IMG/VR virus record: IMGVR_UViG_3300022200_000072 | Coordinates: 1-48,584 of that record | Source of the DNA: a virus | Length of the DNA stretch: 48,584 nucleotides | Reading direction: 5' to 3' (one strand) | Part shown: positions 22,644 to 31,123 of the stretch, one piece after another | Layout of the letters: each line of letters begins with the position of its first letter | Position numbering within the stretch: position 1 is the first letter of the stretch | The notes under the pieces: generated by a model | What the model saw: only the letters and a program-made list of their open reading frames with translations | The model's database searches: none | Told to the model about the DNA's origin: nothing | Translations under genes and position numbers: made by a program

Positions 22644-22702
22644 TTCAACTACACACTTATTAGTGTATATGTGAATACGCCCTACACGTTAATGTAAGGC
22701 GT
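22644..22702 (-). promoter_or_regulatory. Hairpin pair in the mRNA leader of the GNAT gene
   Basis: On the minus strand, ACGCCTTAC (22702-22694) pairs over nine bases with GTAGGGCGT (22685-22677). One pair is G-U and exists only on this strand. A second small hairpin, ACACT-AATA-AGTGT, follows immediately. There is no run of T residues, so this is more likely an RNA processing or stability element than a terminator. Confidence 0.45.
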
Positions 22703-22707
22703 TAGTG

Positions 22708-22905
22708 TTATGCTTTGAAGTTGGCCTCATTCACATAAGGTACGCCCTTACTAATCTTGGTAAATGGTGGTACAACTTTACCATCTCTCATAGTATGACC
22801 ATCAGCCCCAGCAAACCGTGGGTTAGACGGGCCTGATATGTTGTTAAGAGCAGTAGCATAGTTCATACCATTAGCTACTTTACGCATCTTCTTAGTTACT
22901 TTCAT
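22708..22905 (-). CDS. Small basic hypothetical protein
   Basis: 65 residues, basic N-terminus (MKVTKKMRKVANG) then a Gly-, Asn- and Pro-rich segment with little predicted helix. Not recognised. The start overlaps the stop of the 45-residue gene upstream (ATGA). It lies in the early region close to the main leftward promoters, where phages often place small host-takeover proteins. Confidence 0.5.
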   Translation of the reverse strand: MKVTKKMRKVANGMNYATALNNISGPSNPRFAGADGHTMRDGKVVPPFTKISKGVPYVNEANFKA

Positions 22906-23039
22906 ACAGCTTCCTCTTCAATAAGGAACACACGGTCACGACGACTATACTGTATATGAGCATAGATAGCCTCAATCTTAGTGTCGAACATAGCAAGCAA
23001 TTTACGCTTGCCGTCTTTCTTTTGTATAAGCTTGAACAT
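22902..23039 (-). CDS. 45-residue hypothetical protein
   Basis: Found by reading the gap between 22905 and 23050. The ATG has GGGGA upstream, and the stop overlaps the next ATG (ATGA). The product is basic and helical: MFKLIQKKDGKRKLLAMFDT then IEAIYAHIQYSRRDRVFLIEEEAV. Not recognised. Position and ribosome site make it a likely early gene. Confidence 0.6.
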   Translation of the reverse strand: MFKLIQKKDGKRKLLAMFDTKIEAIYAHIQYSRRDRVFLIEEEAV

Positions 23040-23049
23040 ATTAGTTCCC

Positions 23050-23271
23050 CTAGTTTTTATTTGTTAAGATTGTACGTTTGATGGTGTAATACAACCCACC
23101 TACTAAAGATATAACTACAAACAATGGCCAAAAGGTACACACCATCATACTTTCAGACGGTGTGTGTTCTAACCCTTGACGCTCTGACCAAGCTTGTAGA
23201 CACATACCTATTACTACATAAACCAGTAGCGCTAGGCATACCAAGAACACATGTAACATATTGTCGTGCAT
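23050..23271 (-). CDS. Small two-segment membrane protein
   Basis: 73 residues with hydrophobic segments at about 6-26 (LHVFLVCLALLVYVVIGMCL) and 43-61 (VCTFWPLFVVISLVGGLYY) and a basic C-terminus. AGGAG lies six bases before the ATG. It is an early-region gene. It may act on the host envelope, for example in superinfection exclusion, but nothing in the sequence proves it. Confidence 0.5.
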   Translation of the reverse strand: MHDNMLHVFLVCLALLVYVVIGMCLQAWSERQGLEHTPSESMMVCTFWPLFVVISLVGGLYYTIKRTILTNKN

Positions 23272-23279
23272 ACTAACTC

Positions 23280-23870
23280 CTATTGCATTGGTATATCGAA
23301 GTTTGTATCAAGTTTAGCGGCATCATCCGCCATGAATTGTAACGCCAAGCCTAAGTCAGTGCTAGTCACACCACCAGCCATAATAGCTTCCATTACTTCG
23401 GCAATAGTCATACCACCTTTGGTTTCATCAAGCGCAGCCTTTACTGTACTAGTAAGCTTTTTACCATAGTCAAAAGCCTCCTTAACAGCGGGGTCTTTAC
23501 CAAAGTCATACCAGCTAACTTCTGGCGCAAGGTTATATTCAAGCACATCAGCACTAGGTGATTTCTTAAGCGTCAACTTCTTAACATCCCAAGCAACTGA
23601 TTTGCAGCACAATACTTCTTTGACATACAAGGCAATCTTTTGACCATTCACACCCTTGGTTTCATCAGCCTTGGCTAGTACAGCAGACAACCAAGATAGG
23701 TTATTAGTTACCTGACCACCAGATATACGGGCAGCCTCATTCACCGCTACAATAAGCAACTGTTGTAGTTGTTTGTTACGTCCAGTAATACCAGCAAATA
23801 CATCTGATAAAGCTGAGTTGAACTGCTTGCTAGTTTGTACGTTGTTAACATCGAATTGTTTTAAAGCCAT
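23280..23870 (-). CDS. First early protein, unknown function
   Basis: 196 residues from MALKQFDVNN, chosen because GGAG lies nine bases upstream. The frame is open 27 codons further, into the structured leader, without a ribosome site. Soluble and mixed alpha/beta, with a SWLSAVLAKADETKG helix-turn and an acidic C-terminus (DDAAKLDTNFDIPMQ). Not recognised. It is the first gene after the leftward promoters and the structured RNA region, so it should be among the earliest and most strongly expressed. Confidence 0.6.
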   Translation of the reverse strand: MALKQFDVNNVQTSKQFNSALSDVFAGITGRNKQLQQLLIVAVNEAARISGGQVTNNLSWLSAVLAKADETKGVNGQKIALYVKEVLCCKSVAWDVKKLTLKKSPSADVLEYNLAPEVSWYDFGKDPAVKEAFDYGKKLTSTVKAALDETKGGMTIAEVMEAIMAGGVTSTDLGLALQFMADDAAKLDTNFDIPMQ

Positions 23871-23904
23871 GATAGCATTCTCCAAATAAATTATGTTGTT
23901 ATGT

Positions 23905-24579
23905 TCCAAGTGAACACAAGAAAGCCCCCTGAATATGCTTGACATATCCAAGAGGCTTGAATTCTATTCACTAGTTTAAAGACGTAGCCTTTCCCGTGCT
24001 ATTGGTACTTGCTTGCCTAGACCTATAAGATATACCAAGCAATACATGCTAGGTGTATAAGTCAATCATCCTACGTCTGAAGGTTTACCAGAATTTCACT
24101 GGTTTCTGCCCTTTCCAGTTTATTACATTCAAACTGGTAAATTCATGCTCATTAACCCCACACCATACGTGGTCAGCATACATCGGACAACCTACAAGGC
24201 CCGCTGTTTCAATAGTATTTTGTTATGGCCTGATAACATTACCAACACTGATATATTGTGAGGGCGCAGGTATCCACCAAGATAGGAACTATCTAGTCAC
24301 TTGTTTAAGGCACAAGTTACACATAAGCCTAGCGGGTTAACAACTCAGATGTATCTTACTGGTCATATTAACAAGCTACAATTTGTCCTGTACACATCTG
24401 GCTAGACGTCTTAGGTTTATTCTAAATCGTTGTACTGGTATCCACTATACACTATCTGTTTACGTTGTCAACCATTTTGTTATTCGCTCAATCCGTTAGG
24501 ATGTAATTGCTATTAGTAGGCACTCAGTGCTATGCTTCTGGCATTTAAGTGGAGCAATCCACTACCTACTAACTAACTG
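23905..24579 (-). ncRNA. Candidate large structured RNA (leader or independent ncRNA)
   Basis: No gene lies between 23870 and 25372. On the minus strand 23905-24579 contains many helices. A 16-bp hairpin (23922-23937 with 23943-23958) includes three G-U pairs that exist only on the minus strand, which fixes the sense. It is nested in AGTGAA/TTCACT (23909-23914, 23967-23972). A domain is closed by AGACGTAG/CTACGTCT (23980-23987, 24071-24078) and holds two crossing helices (24009-24015 with 24036-24042; 24016-24020 with 24049-24053), an H-type pseudoknot topology. Others are ACCAG/CTGGT (24087-24103), CCAGTTT/AAACTGG (24115-24137), AGATAG/CTATCT (24280-24294), ACTTGT/ACAAGT (24299-24317) and CAGATGT/ACATCTG nested in CTAGC/GCTAG (24329-24405). 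Size and style recall GOLLD or ROOL phage RNAs; identity is untested. Confidence 0.55.
24444..24471 (-). promoter_or_regulatory. Early promoter P2 (sigma70-like)
   Basis: TTGACA (24471-24466), 16 bases, TATAGT (24449-24444) on the minus strand, with a predicted start near 24437. The bases TAGTG before and TACCAGT after the -10 box are shared with promoter P1 142 bases upstream. It would drive the structured RNA and the early genes. Confidence 0.7.
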
Positions 24580-24585
24580 GTAGAC

Positions 24586-24613
24586 ATCATACACTAATAG
24601 TATCTAGTGTCAA
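24586..24613 (-). promoter_or_regulatory. Early promoter P1 (sigma70-like)
   Basis: TTGACA (24613-24608), 16 bases, TATGAT (24591-24586) on the minus strand, with a predicted start near 24579. It is preceded by GG and followed by TCTACCAGT, matching P2. Near-consensus boxes fit use by unmodified host RNA polymerase at the start of infection. Confidence 0.7.
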
Positions 24614-25371
24614 CCTTTAAGTGAAGGCCGCTTAACCGGTTGACTTACTTAACTTGGGATAAGCTTATAGGTAAACTAAACATAAGTCAATAACTATTTA
24701 CATTAATAGTCAAATTAATATCTATACATTTATATGTAACACACACGTGAATAGCATATACAACGCAGTATGTAAACAGCTTTGTTTAGCCCTGCGTATA
24801 CTAGTATATAATAAGCATATAACCTTAGCTTATACTTAGCGTTAACCTATTGATATATAAGGGATTGCAACTGGTGTATGTCACGGGAGTGTATTGCACC
24901 ACATACCCCAATGGTACAACTACTACAGGATACTAAAGGGGGTAGGAGGGGGTATGGGGGTACACTGGTAGTAGTGCATTGCAACTACAAATTTTCTCAC
25001 AGAAATTATGACATCTTGACTATGCTTAGTATATGCTTAGCTGTATACATTCTCCGAATGAGGTATGTTAGGTTACGTTAGAAAAGAAGAAAGAAAATAT
25101 ATTTGAAAAATATTCTACACAAAACTGATTATTCTAGGTATAATACCATAGGGATTAAAGATTTATCTAGTATACACTCGAAGAGTGAATTAGGCTAGAG
25201 TATATTAATTATTAAGAATGAATTATGAAATAGTTTGATTCGTTCGAAGAACGTATACATTAGGCAATGGGGAAGTCTATGAGGGTTGGGAGTGTCCTAG
25301 CCGAAGAACCACACATAATAATAATGGACTAAACAAATGGAAAGGATAATAATGTTTAATGAGAAAACACA
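24614..25371. other. Gene-free divergent control region
   Basis: This AT-rich stretch lies between the leftward early block and rightward late block. On the left, 24614-24645 forms a hairpin with 24607-24613 (GTCAACC/GGTTGAC around TTAAG/CTTAA). A partial core of the conserved element, CTAGTATATA, occurs near 24800. Simple hairpins with three-base loops occur at 25048-25060, 25175-25187 and 25241-25253. The last two share the loop context TCGAAGA and lie in the leader of the late mRNA. A seven-codon frame (25351-25374) with its own AAGGA site overlaps the first late gene (ATGA) and may couple its translation. I see no convincing gene; a 67-codon frame at 24878 is rejected. Confidence 0.5.
25105..25150 (+). 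promoter_or_regulatory. Conserved element, copy 5: late promoter
   Basis: TACACA (25116-25121), 17 bases, TATAAT (25139-25144) on the plus strand, preceded by an AT-rich tract. The predicted start is near 25151, about 220 bases before the first late gene. It lacks the AGTATATACT palindrome next to the -10 box, although TAGTATACA occurs 25 bases downstream. Its orientation agrees with the genes, as in copies 4 and 6. Confidence 0.65.
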
Positions 25372-26745
25372 ATGAGCGATATTACGCTAACAGAAGTACG
25401 TTCTGGTTATAATCTAGGAAAGATAAACGAGAACTTTGAGAAAATAGAAGATGTTGTTAATGATGATATATTACACCTAAGTGGTGGTAATAACATTATG
25501 CGACAGAGTCTAGATATGAACAACTATAGTTTATCTAATTTACCAGAGCCAATATCCGACACTGACCCTGTAAGACTTAAGGATATAAGTGGTGCAGGTG
25601 ATGGGTTGTCTGTGGCTGTTAGTGAGGAAGTATTAGTAACGGTAGCAGGGCAAACAACCTACACTTTTACAAGCGACAGAGAACTAGCAGGTAGTGCAAT
25701 ATTCATCCGAGACTCAAATGGGGACACAGGAGCCAAGCTTCTCAGAAACTATGACTACGACCTTCGACCTGACATTGACGCATATACGCTGACGTTACGT
25801 AGAGCGTGGGAAGGGGGGCTACTGCTCCAGCGTATTTATAGCGTAGCTTATGCCGAGTCATCTGACCATGCATCACTAGTATCACTAGAGTCTGTAGTAT
25901 ATAACGTCACGACAGGGCTACTCGCTACTAATACTCTGGCGCAGAATGCTACACCCAATTCCGCATTCCTTACTATTAGTAACGCGGTAACTGATGAGAC
26001 TTCTGGGCTGGCAGCCACCAACACCATAGCTCTAGCTGCCACCCCTAATAGTTCGTTTATAACCTTGCAATCAGCAGTTAATGATGAGACTACTGGGTTA
26101 GCAGCTACCCTATCTTTATCAAGTGGACTAGATACTGCGCTGGGTGAGTACCGTTCTACTGCTCAGCTAACTGTTGATGTGGATGGTAACTTAGGTTTGG
26201 TGCAGCTTGATGGAACTGCTACTCTTACTACGTTCAAAGTACAGACTGACTTAGTGCAGTTCTTAGATGACAATGGAGTACCTTTCATAGAGTTTGATGT
26301 GGGCCTTAACAAGGCGTCTTTCTTAGGTGCAGTATATGCTGATGAGATAATAGGAGATACAGCAGCGGGAGCTGTAACTACGCTAGCTGCAGTAATCGTA
26401 AGCTCTGGTAGCCCTGCTGAAACTGATATAGTAGAGTTTACCGTTAGCGCCCAGAGTTATGCTAGAGAAGTGTTCATTCCCATGCCGTATATAGCAGCTT
26501 TCTCCGCAGGTACTCTTAGCGCAGCGCTAGTTAAAATATATAAGGGGGGAGTTCTCCAGAGTTCACAGGCGTTGTCAGGGGACTACTCTCACGGAGGTGC
26601 CCCATTTGTATTCGCACTTGCCGCACTTGAGGCTGCAACATTTAAGTTAACTCTTACATATACAAGTGGTGGGGACACCGTAGCATTTGGTAGAGGTTAC
26701 GCAGTGTCAGTATTCAGAGCTTCTGACCAAATTACATTCATCTAA
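25372..26745 (+). CDS. Tail fibre / tailspike adaptor protein
   Basis: 457 residues. The N-terminus (NLGKINENFEKIEDVVNDD then MRQSLDMNNYSLSNLPEP...DTDPVRLKDI) is the motif set of many phage tail fibre or adaptor heads. Residues about 100-160 resemble T7 gp17-type head domains (TYTFTSDRELAGS, DYDLRPDIDAYTLTL). About residues 180-245 hold two and a bit copies of a 30-residue repeat (T-x-GL-ATNT...ATPNS-F-T). The C-terminus is beta-rich and probably a distal tip. It is followed after 25 bases by the tailspike, which it may link to the virion. It is the first late gene. Confidence 0.7.
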   Translation: MSDITLTEVRSGYNLGKINENFEKIEDVVNDDILHLSGGNNIMRQSLDMNNYSLSNLPEPISDTDPVRLKDISGAGDGLSVAVSEEVLVTVAGQTTYTFTSDRELAGSAIFIRDSNGDTGAKLLRNYDYDLRPDIDAYTLTLRRAWEGGLLLQRIYSVAYAESSDHASLVSLESVVYNVTTGLLATNTLAQNATPNSAFLTISNAVTDETSGLAATNTIALAATPNSSFITLQSAVNDETTGLAATLSLSSGLDTALGEYRSTAQLTVDVDGNLGLVQLDGTATLTTFKVQTDLVQFLDDNGVPFIEFDVGLNKASFLGAVYADEIIGDTAAGAVTTLAAVIVSSGSPAETDIVEFTVSAQSYAREVFIPMPYIAAFSAGTLSAALVKIYKGGVLQSSQALSGDYSHGGAPFVFALAALEAATFKLTLTYTSGGDTVAFGRGYAVSVFRASDQITFI

Positions 26746-26770
26746 CAGCGCAGCCTAGCAGGACATAACT

Positions 26771-28939
26771 ATGATTAATTTTAAAACAACACAAGACTTC
26801 ATAAATAACTTCTCTGGTAATGTGCCAGTAGGGACAGTACTTAAAACTAATGGCTATTACAGCACTGCTGATGCTGGCGGAGCTAAGTGGGTTAAGACTA
26901 CTACTGCGGTAGGTACTCCTAACCAGTCCCCAATGCAGTTAGCTGATGGATTACTAACTGACGCTGCGGGATATGAGTGGGAGTTATCTGGTAAGTCGTA
27001 CATAAGAGCCAGCCAGCTCGGAGCAATTAATGGTGCGGATAATACTCTCGCATTGCAAGCTTGCTTAAATGCAGTAAGTGATAAAGGGGAGGTGGTAGAT
27101 GATACGGAGTCCACTTTACTATCTGCGGTCTTGGAGTGTGCTGGTAAATCCGTGGAGATAACACTTAACGACATAACTCAGACCGCTGAAGCCAGTGTCC
27201 TAAACTACAACGGAGGGGTTGAGTTCATTCGTAGTATAACCGCTATAGATTTAGATAACGCTGTAAGGACTGTGACCTGCGACGTTACTGACCTAAATGT
27301 TGGCGACTTTGTAAAGATTATTTCTGACGATAGGCTTGTTGGTACACGGCCAGCGGAAGGTGTGGTGAGTGGTAGACAAGGGCAGTTTGCAACAGTTAGG
27401 TCAATTGACACAGAGGCAGGCACTTTTAGGACGCAAGAAAGATTTAGGTTTGATTACGCCACTAATCCGCGATTGGTAAAATTATCAGGTCACAGTATTA
27501 ACTTAACAATTAAAAAAGCAAAGTTCCATGATTCTGTTGTTGGCTTAAATACAGCAGTTAGAGTATACAACGCTGTTAATTCCGAGTTTGATTTGCGCTT
27601 TGGCCGCCTGCCATTTATTGGCTTAAATCTTTATGGTTGCTATCGCCCGTGGGTTAAGCGCGTTTATATATCATTTAATCCTTTATCATCCCCAACCTTC
27701 GGACATGGAATATCTGATTGGTCATGCTATGGAATACGTGTCGATGGCATAGGCTCTTCATCATGCAGGCACTTATTCACAACCAACAACCAACCCCTTG
27801 CTGTTGGCTCTACAGATGTACATTATTATGGCCCAAGCTACGGCGGCGTAGTTAACTGTATGCAGGGAGATGGACTTCAAGATGCTTTTATTGATACACA
27901 TCACGGTTGTGAAGATTTTACATTCATTGGCGGCAATTACACAGGGCATTCCCCTTCGTGTAGTGTTCGAGGGCGGCGCATTACATGGCACGGGTTGCAA
28001 GTGAACGGTGCCGCAGCAGGCCCAATCGCATTTAGTGAATCTGATATGTCAGAAGTTGATTTTTCAGAAGACATTGTTTTTATAAACCCAATTCTAAGAA
28101 ACATAAAAGGTAGCCCTTTCAGAGTTCAGAGAACTAAACGGTGTAAAATAATTAATCCAACTATTGTTGCAGAATCTGGCTTTTCAGAGCCCTATAAGAT
28201 TTTTGAAATAAACAATTCACAGGTTGATATTTACGGTGGAACCCTTAGTTGTGCTGGTAATGACGTTGACTTTCAAGCAATTTTTTTACTGTTTTTTAGT
28301 AGTGATGTAACGGTTCACGGCAGGTGCGAAATTACTATAGATAATCACACCGGGATAAGCCCGCGAATTGTCGGCAGCGGAGGGGTTGGATCTAATTCTT
28401 TTGTCGCTGATGATTTAGTAATTAAAAACATCGGGCCAGACATAGGACTTATAACCGCGAGTAATACCGCAACAATAAACGATGTTGACCCAGACCTTGC
28501 GCCGTTATATGTGCGAATGAAGATGAGGTGGGAGAATATAACGCAGTTTAGACGCATAGTGTCTGGTAGTTTACTAGACCCCGCAAGCTCTATGGATTGT
28601 GACGGCCCAGATATGACAACGGGCGCAAGAGACAGCATAGCAACAATCGTTGCAGACCAGATAATTGGTGATAATCTATTTATAGGCTGTAGCTCTTACC
28701 TATTTACTATACAGGCAGCGGGAGATTTATCAGCAGGAGGTTTATATAGACCTACTATTGACGGGTCTAGACTAGTATTAAGAAGTAACACACCAAATGA
28801 TGTAACAATCCCAGAAGGGGTTGGATTGAATGGGGTGGCAGTACTACATAAAGATGGGTTATCTAAGGTTTTTACTGCATCTAAACAGTCTGCGTCATAC
28901 ATTTACTCTAAGAGATATGACACTTGGTATGAAGTGTAA
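26771..28939 (+). CDS. Tailspike / receptor-binding beta-helix protein 2
   Basis: 722 residues. The N-terminal 100 residues (MINFKTTQDF...GGAKWVKTT...GYEWELSG) are a typical tailspike head-binding segment. A beta-helix domain follows (about 150-560), paralogous to that of the protein at 2088-4235. Shared landmarks are ISDDRL, SGHSINLT, GLNLYGCY, CRHLFTTNNQPLAVGS, YYGPSYG and DTHHG. The C-terminal domain differs. Such proteins recognise or degrade host surface polysaccharide. The central part uses CGC, GGC and GCG codons far more than adjacent structural genes, which suggests that the module was acquired or exchanged recently. Catalytic residues cannot be assigned by eye. Confidence 0.75.
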   Translation: MINFKTTQDFINNFSGNVPVGTVLKTNGYYSTADAGGAKWVKTTTAVGTPNQSPMQLADGLLTDAAGYEWELSGKSYIRASQLGAINGADNTLALQACLNAVSDKGEVVDDTESTLLSAVLECAGKSVEITLNDITQTAEASVLNYNGGVEFIRSITAIDLDNAVRTVTCDVTDLNVGDFVKIISDDRLVGTRPAEGVVSGRQGQFATVRSIDTEAGTFRTQERFRFDYATNPRLVKLSGHSINLTIKKAKFHDSVVGLNTAVRVYNAVNSEFDLRFGRLPFIGLNLYGCYRPWVKRVYISFNPLSSPTFGHGISDWSCYGIRVDGIGSSSCRHLFTTNNQPLAVGSTDVHYYGPSYGGVVNCMQGDGLQDAFIDTHHGCEDFTFIGGNYTGHSPSCSVRGRRITWHGLQVNGAAAGPIAFSESDMSEVDFSEDIVFINPILRNIKGSPFRVQRTKRCKIINPTIVAESGFSEPYKIFEINNSQVDIYGGTLSCAGNDVDFQAIFLLFFSSDVTVHGRCEITIDNHTGISPRIVGSGGVGSNSFVADDLVIKNIGPDIGLITASNTATINDVDPDLAPLYVRMKMRWENITQFRRIVSGSLLDPASSMDCDGPDMTTGARDSIATIVADQIIGDNLFIGCSSYLFTIQAAGDLSAGGLYRPTIDGSRLVLRSNTPNDVTIPEGVGLNGVAVLHKDGLSKVFTASKQSASYIYSKRYDTWYEV

Positions 28940-29007
28940 TAAAACCCTATAGTCTTTTTAATTGTACATAACTACTTTATTACACCAGTAAAAAAAGGAA
29001 AAACAAA

Positions 29008-29514
29008 ATGGCAGTACCAAAAAGCCAATTAAAAGGCAGCACTGGGCTGCCAATTACTGAAAGCTTGTTTCTTGAGTGTGGTTATAACCCAGATGCAGTC
29101 TACTCTTTAAAAGAAGAAGATTGTGATTATAATGGTAAGATATACCCATCTATTAAACTCTTGTATTTATCTGAAGTAACCTCCCCAGTTGATGGGGAGT
29201 ATGACTTTGCCAACAAATACTTCTTAAACTGGAGTCATTGGGAGCGTATATGTCGTAATAAGCGCTTAAGAGCTTATATTGATGAGTGGAGGGATGAACT
29301 AGAGGTAAAACTGCGCTCTAAAGGGCTTTCACAAGTCATATCACATGCAGAGGAAGGTAATTACCAAGCAGCCAAATGGCTTGCTGAGGGTATGTTCTCT
29401 AAACGTGGTGCTGGAAGACCAACTAAAGAAGAAAAAGAACGTAAGTTAGCTCAAGATAGTCGTATTGCCGATGAATGGCAAGCTGACTTAGATAGAGTAA
29501 ACGCAATACAGTAG
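29008..29514 (+). CDS. Terminase small subunit
   Basis: 168 residues directly upstream of the large subunit. It carries a FLNWSHWERICRNKRLRAYIDEWRDELEVKLRSKGL helical region (about 72-108) and a YQAAKWLAEGMFSKRGAGRPTKEEK segment (about 117-141) typical of podovirus small terminase proteins that bind the packaging site. The C-terminus is acidic and helical and may oligomerise or contact the large subunit. The 68 bases upstream are A-rich with an AAAGGA ribosome site. Confidence 0.8.
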   Translation: MAVPKSQLKGSTGLPITESLFLECGYNPDAVYSLKEEDCDYNGKIYPSIKLLYLSEVTSPVDGEYDFANKYFLNWSHWERICRNKRLRAYIDEWRDELEVKLRSKGLSQVISHAEEGNYQAAKWLAEGMFSKRGAGRPTKEEKERKLAQDSRIADEWQADLDRVNAIQ

Positions 29515-29521
29515 AGGTAGT

Positions 29522-31123
29522 ATGGAAGATTGGCTAAGAGTTGCTAAACAAAAGCTAGATAAAATGCCTAAAGAAGCAAAGGAGCTTAGGGAAGCAGCCT
29601 TAAACGATTTATATTCCTTTGCTAAGCTTGTAAATCCGGGGTATATGTATGGGCAAGTGCACATTGACATATACAAGTGGATGCAAGACTACACCTTATA
29701 TGGCCGTGGTGATAATATCACAGCTAATAAGCTTATTATGCTACCTAGGGCACACCTTAAGTCCCACATGGTCGCTACGTGGTGTGCATGGATTATAGCA
29801 CGTCACCCAGAAGTAACTATACTGTATGTATCTGCAACAGCAGGTCTAGCAGAGACACAGTTGTACGCTATACAGAACATATTAGCATCATCTGTGTTTA
29901 TGAGATTCTTCCCTGAGTACATTAACCCACAAGAAGGTAAGCGTGAAAAATGGTCTTCGACTAAAATATCTGTTGACCATGAGCGTAGACGTATTGAAGG
30001 TATAAGGGATGCTACAATATCTACAGCAGGTTTGACTACCAACACAACTGGTTGGCACGCTGATGTAATTGTGGCAGACGATTTGGTAGTGCCAGAGAAT
30101 GCCTACACTGAAGATGGCAGGGATAGTGTATCTAAGAAATCATCTCAGTTTACGTCTATACGTAACGCTGGGGGATTTACTATGGCTTGTGGTACTAGGT
30201 ATCACCCCAAAGATGTGTACGCTACATGGAAAGCACAGGAGTATGACATATACAATGATGAAAATGAAATTGTAGGCAAAGACCCTGTATGGAACATTAA
30301 AGAGTACGCAGTAGAACAAGATGAAATGTTTATCTGGCCTCGTAGAGTGAGAGGTGATGGTAAAGCGTTTGGATTTGACTTACAAACTCTAGCTAGGATA
30401 CGTGCAGAATACTCAGACAGAACCCAGTTCTACGCTCAGTATTACAATGACCCGAATGATAAAGGGTCTAATCGTATACAGAATGAACGATTCATGTATG
30501 CTGACAAAAAGTTCTTAAAGTCTGATGGTGGTAATTGGTTCTATAAACGTGATAAACTAAATATATATGCCTCTATAGATTTTGCGTTTAGCTTAAGCAA
30601 GAAAGCCGATTTCACGGCTATTGTGGTTATAGGCATAGACTCAGAAGGTTATATATACGTAGTAGATATAGCTAGATTTAAGACTGATAAAATAGACGAC
30701 TACTTCCGTGAGATATGTAGACTACACTCTAAGTGGAACTTTAAGAAGCTAAGGGCAGAAGTAACTGTAGCGCAAAGTGTTATAGCTAGAGACCTAAAAG
30801 ACCGTATACGCGCTGACGGACTACGCTTGTCAATAGATGAGTATAGGCCTAACAGACACCAAGGTCGTAAGGAAGAGCGTATTGCTGCTGCACTAGAGCA
30901 TAGATATGAGAACCAGACTATGTACCATTTTGAAGGTGGTTACACAAGTGAGCTTGAAGAAGAGTTAGTATTGGCTAGACCAACACACGATGATATAAAA
31001 GATGCTTTAGCGAGCGCTGTAGAGATTGCAGTTAAACCTAGGAAATCCAAATCCTTAGATGGGTTCTTAGAAGATAATATAATACCCATACATTCTAAAT
31101 TTGGAGGAGTACAATGGCAGTAA
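29522..31123 (+). CDS. Terminase large subunit
   Basis: 533 residues. The ATPase has an atypical Walker A, LPRAHLKSHM (about 75-84), and Walker B VIVADDLV (about 181-188), with a coupling region near MACGTRYHP (about 222-230). The nuclease domain has IDFAFSLSKKADFTAIVVIG (about 352-371), an acidic strand near LRAEVTVAQS (about 413-422) and DDIKDALA near the C-terminus, consistent with the RNase H-like packaging nuclease. This is the DNA-translocating motor that fills the procapsid. GAGG lies before the ATG. The gene overlaps the portal gene by ten bases. Confidence 0.9.
   Translation: MEDWLRVAKQKLDKMPKEAKELREAALNDLYSFAKLVNPGYMYGQVHIDIYKWMQDYTLYGRGDNITANKLIMLPRAHLKSHMVATWCAWIIARHPEVTILYVSATAGLAETQLYAIQNILASSVFMRFFPEYINPQEGKREKWSSTKISVDHERRRIEGIRDATISTAGLTTNTTGWHADVIVADDLVVPENAYTEDGRDSVSKKSSQFTSIRNAGGFTMACGTRYHPKDVYATWKAQEYDIYNDENEIVGKDPVWNIKEYAVEQDEMFIWPRRVRGDGKAFGFDLQTLARIRAEYSDRTQFYAQYYNDPNDKGSNRIQNERFMYADKKFLKSDGGNWFYKRDKLNIYASIDFAFSLSKKADFTAIVVIGIDSEGYIYVVDIARFKTDKIDDYFREICRLHSKWNFKKLRAEVTVAQSVIARDLKDRIRADGLRLSIDEYRPNRHQGRKEERIAAALEHRYENQTMYHFEGGYTSELEEELVLARPTHDDIKDALASAVEIAVKPRKSKSLDGFLEDNIIPIHSKFGGVQWQ

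Noticed and set aside
23905-24579. tRNA genes or a CRISPR array in the gene-free region
   Set aside because: No cloverleaf with a TTCRA-type T arm and no regularly spaced direct repeats were found; the structure is a set of unlike helices.
24878-25081. 67-codon rightward frame in the control region
   Set aside because: No ribosome site, odd composition, and it overlaps the hairpin and promoter-like DNA upstream of the late operon.
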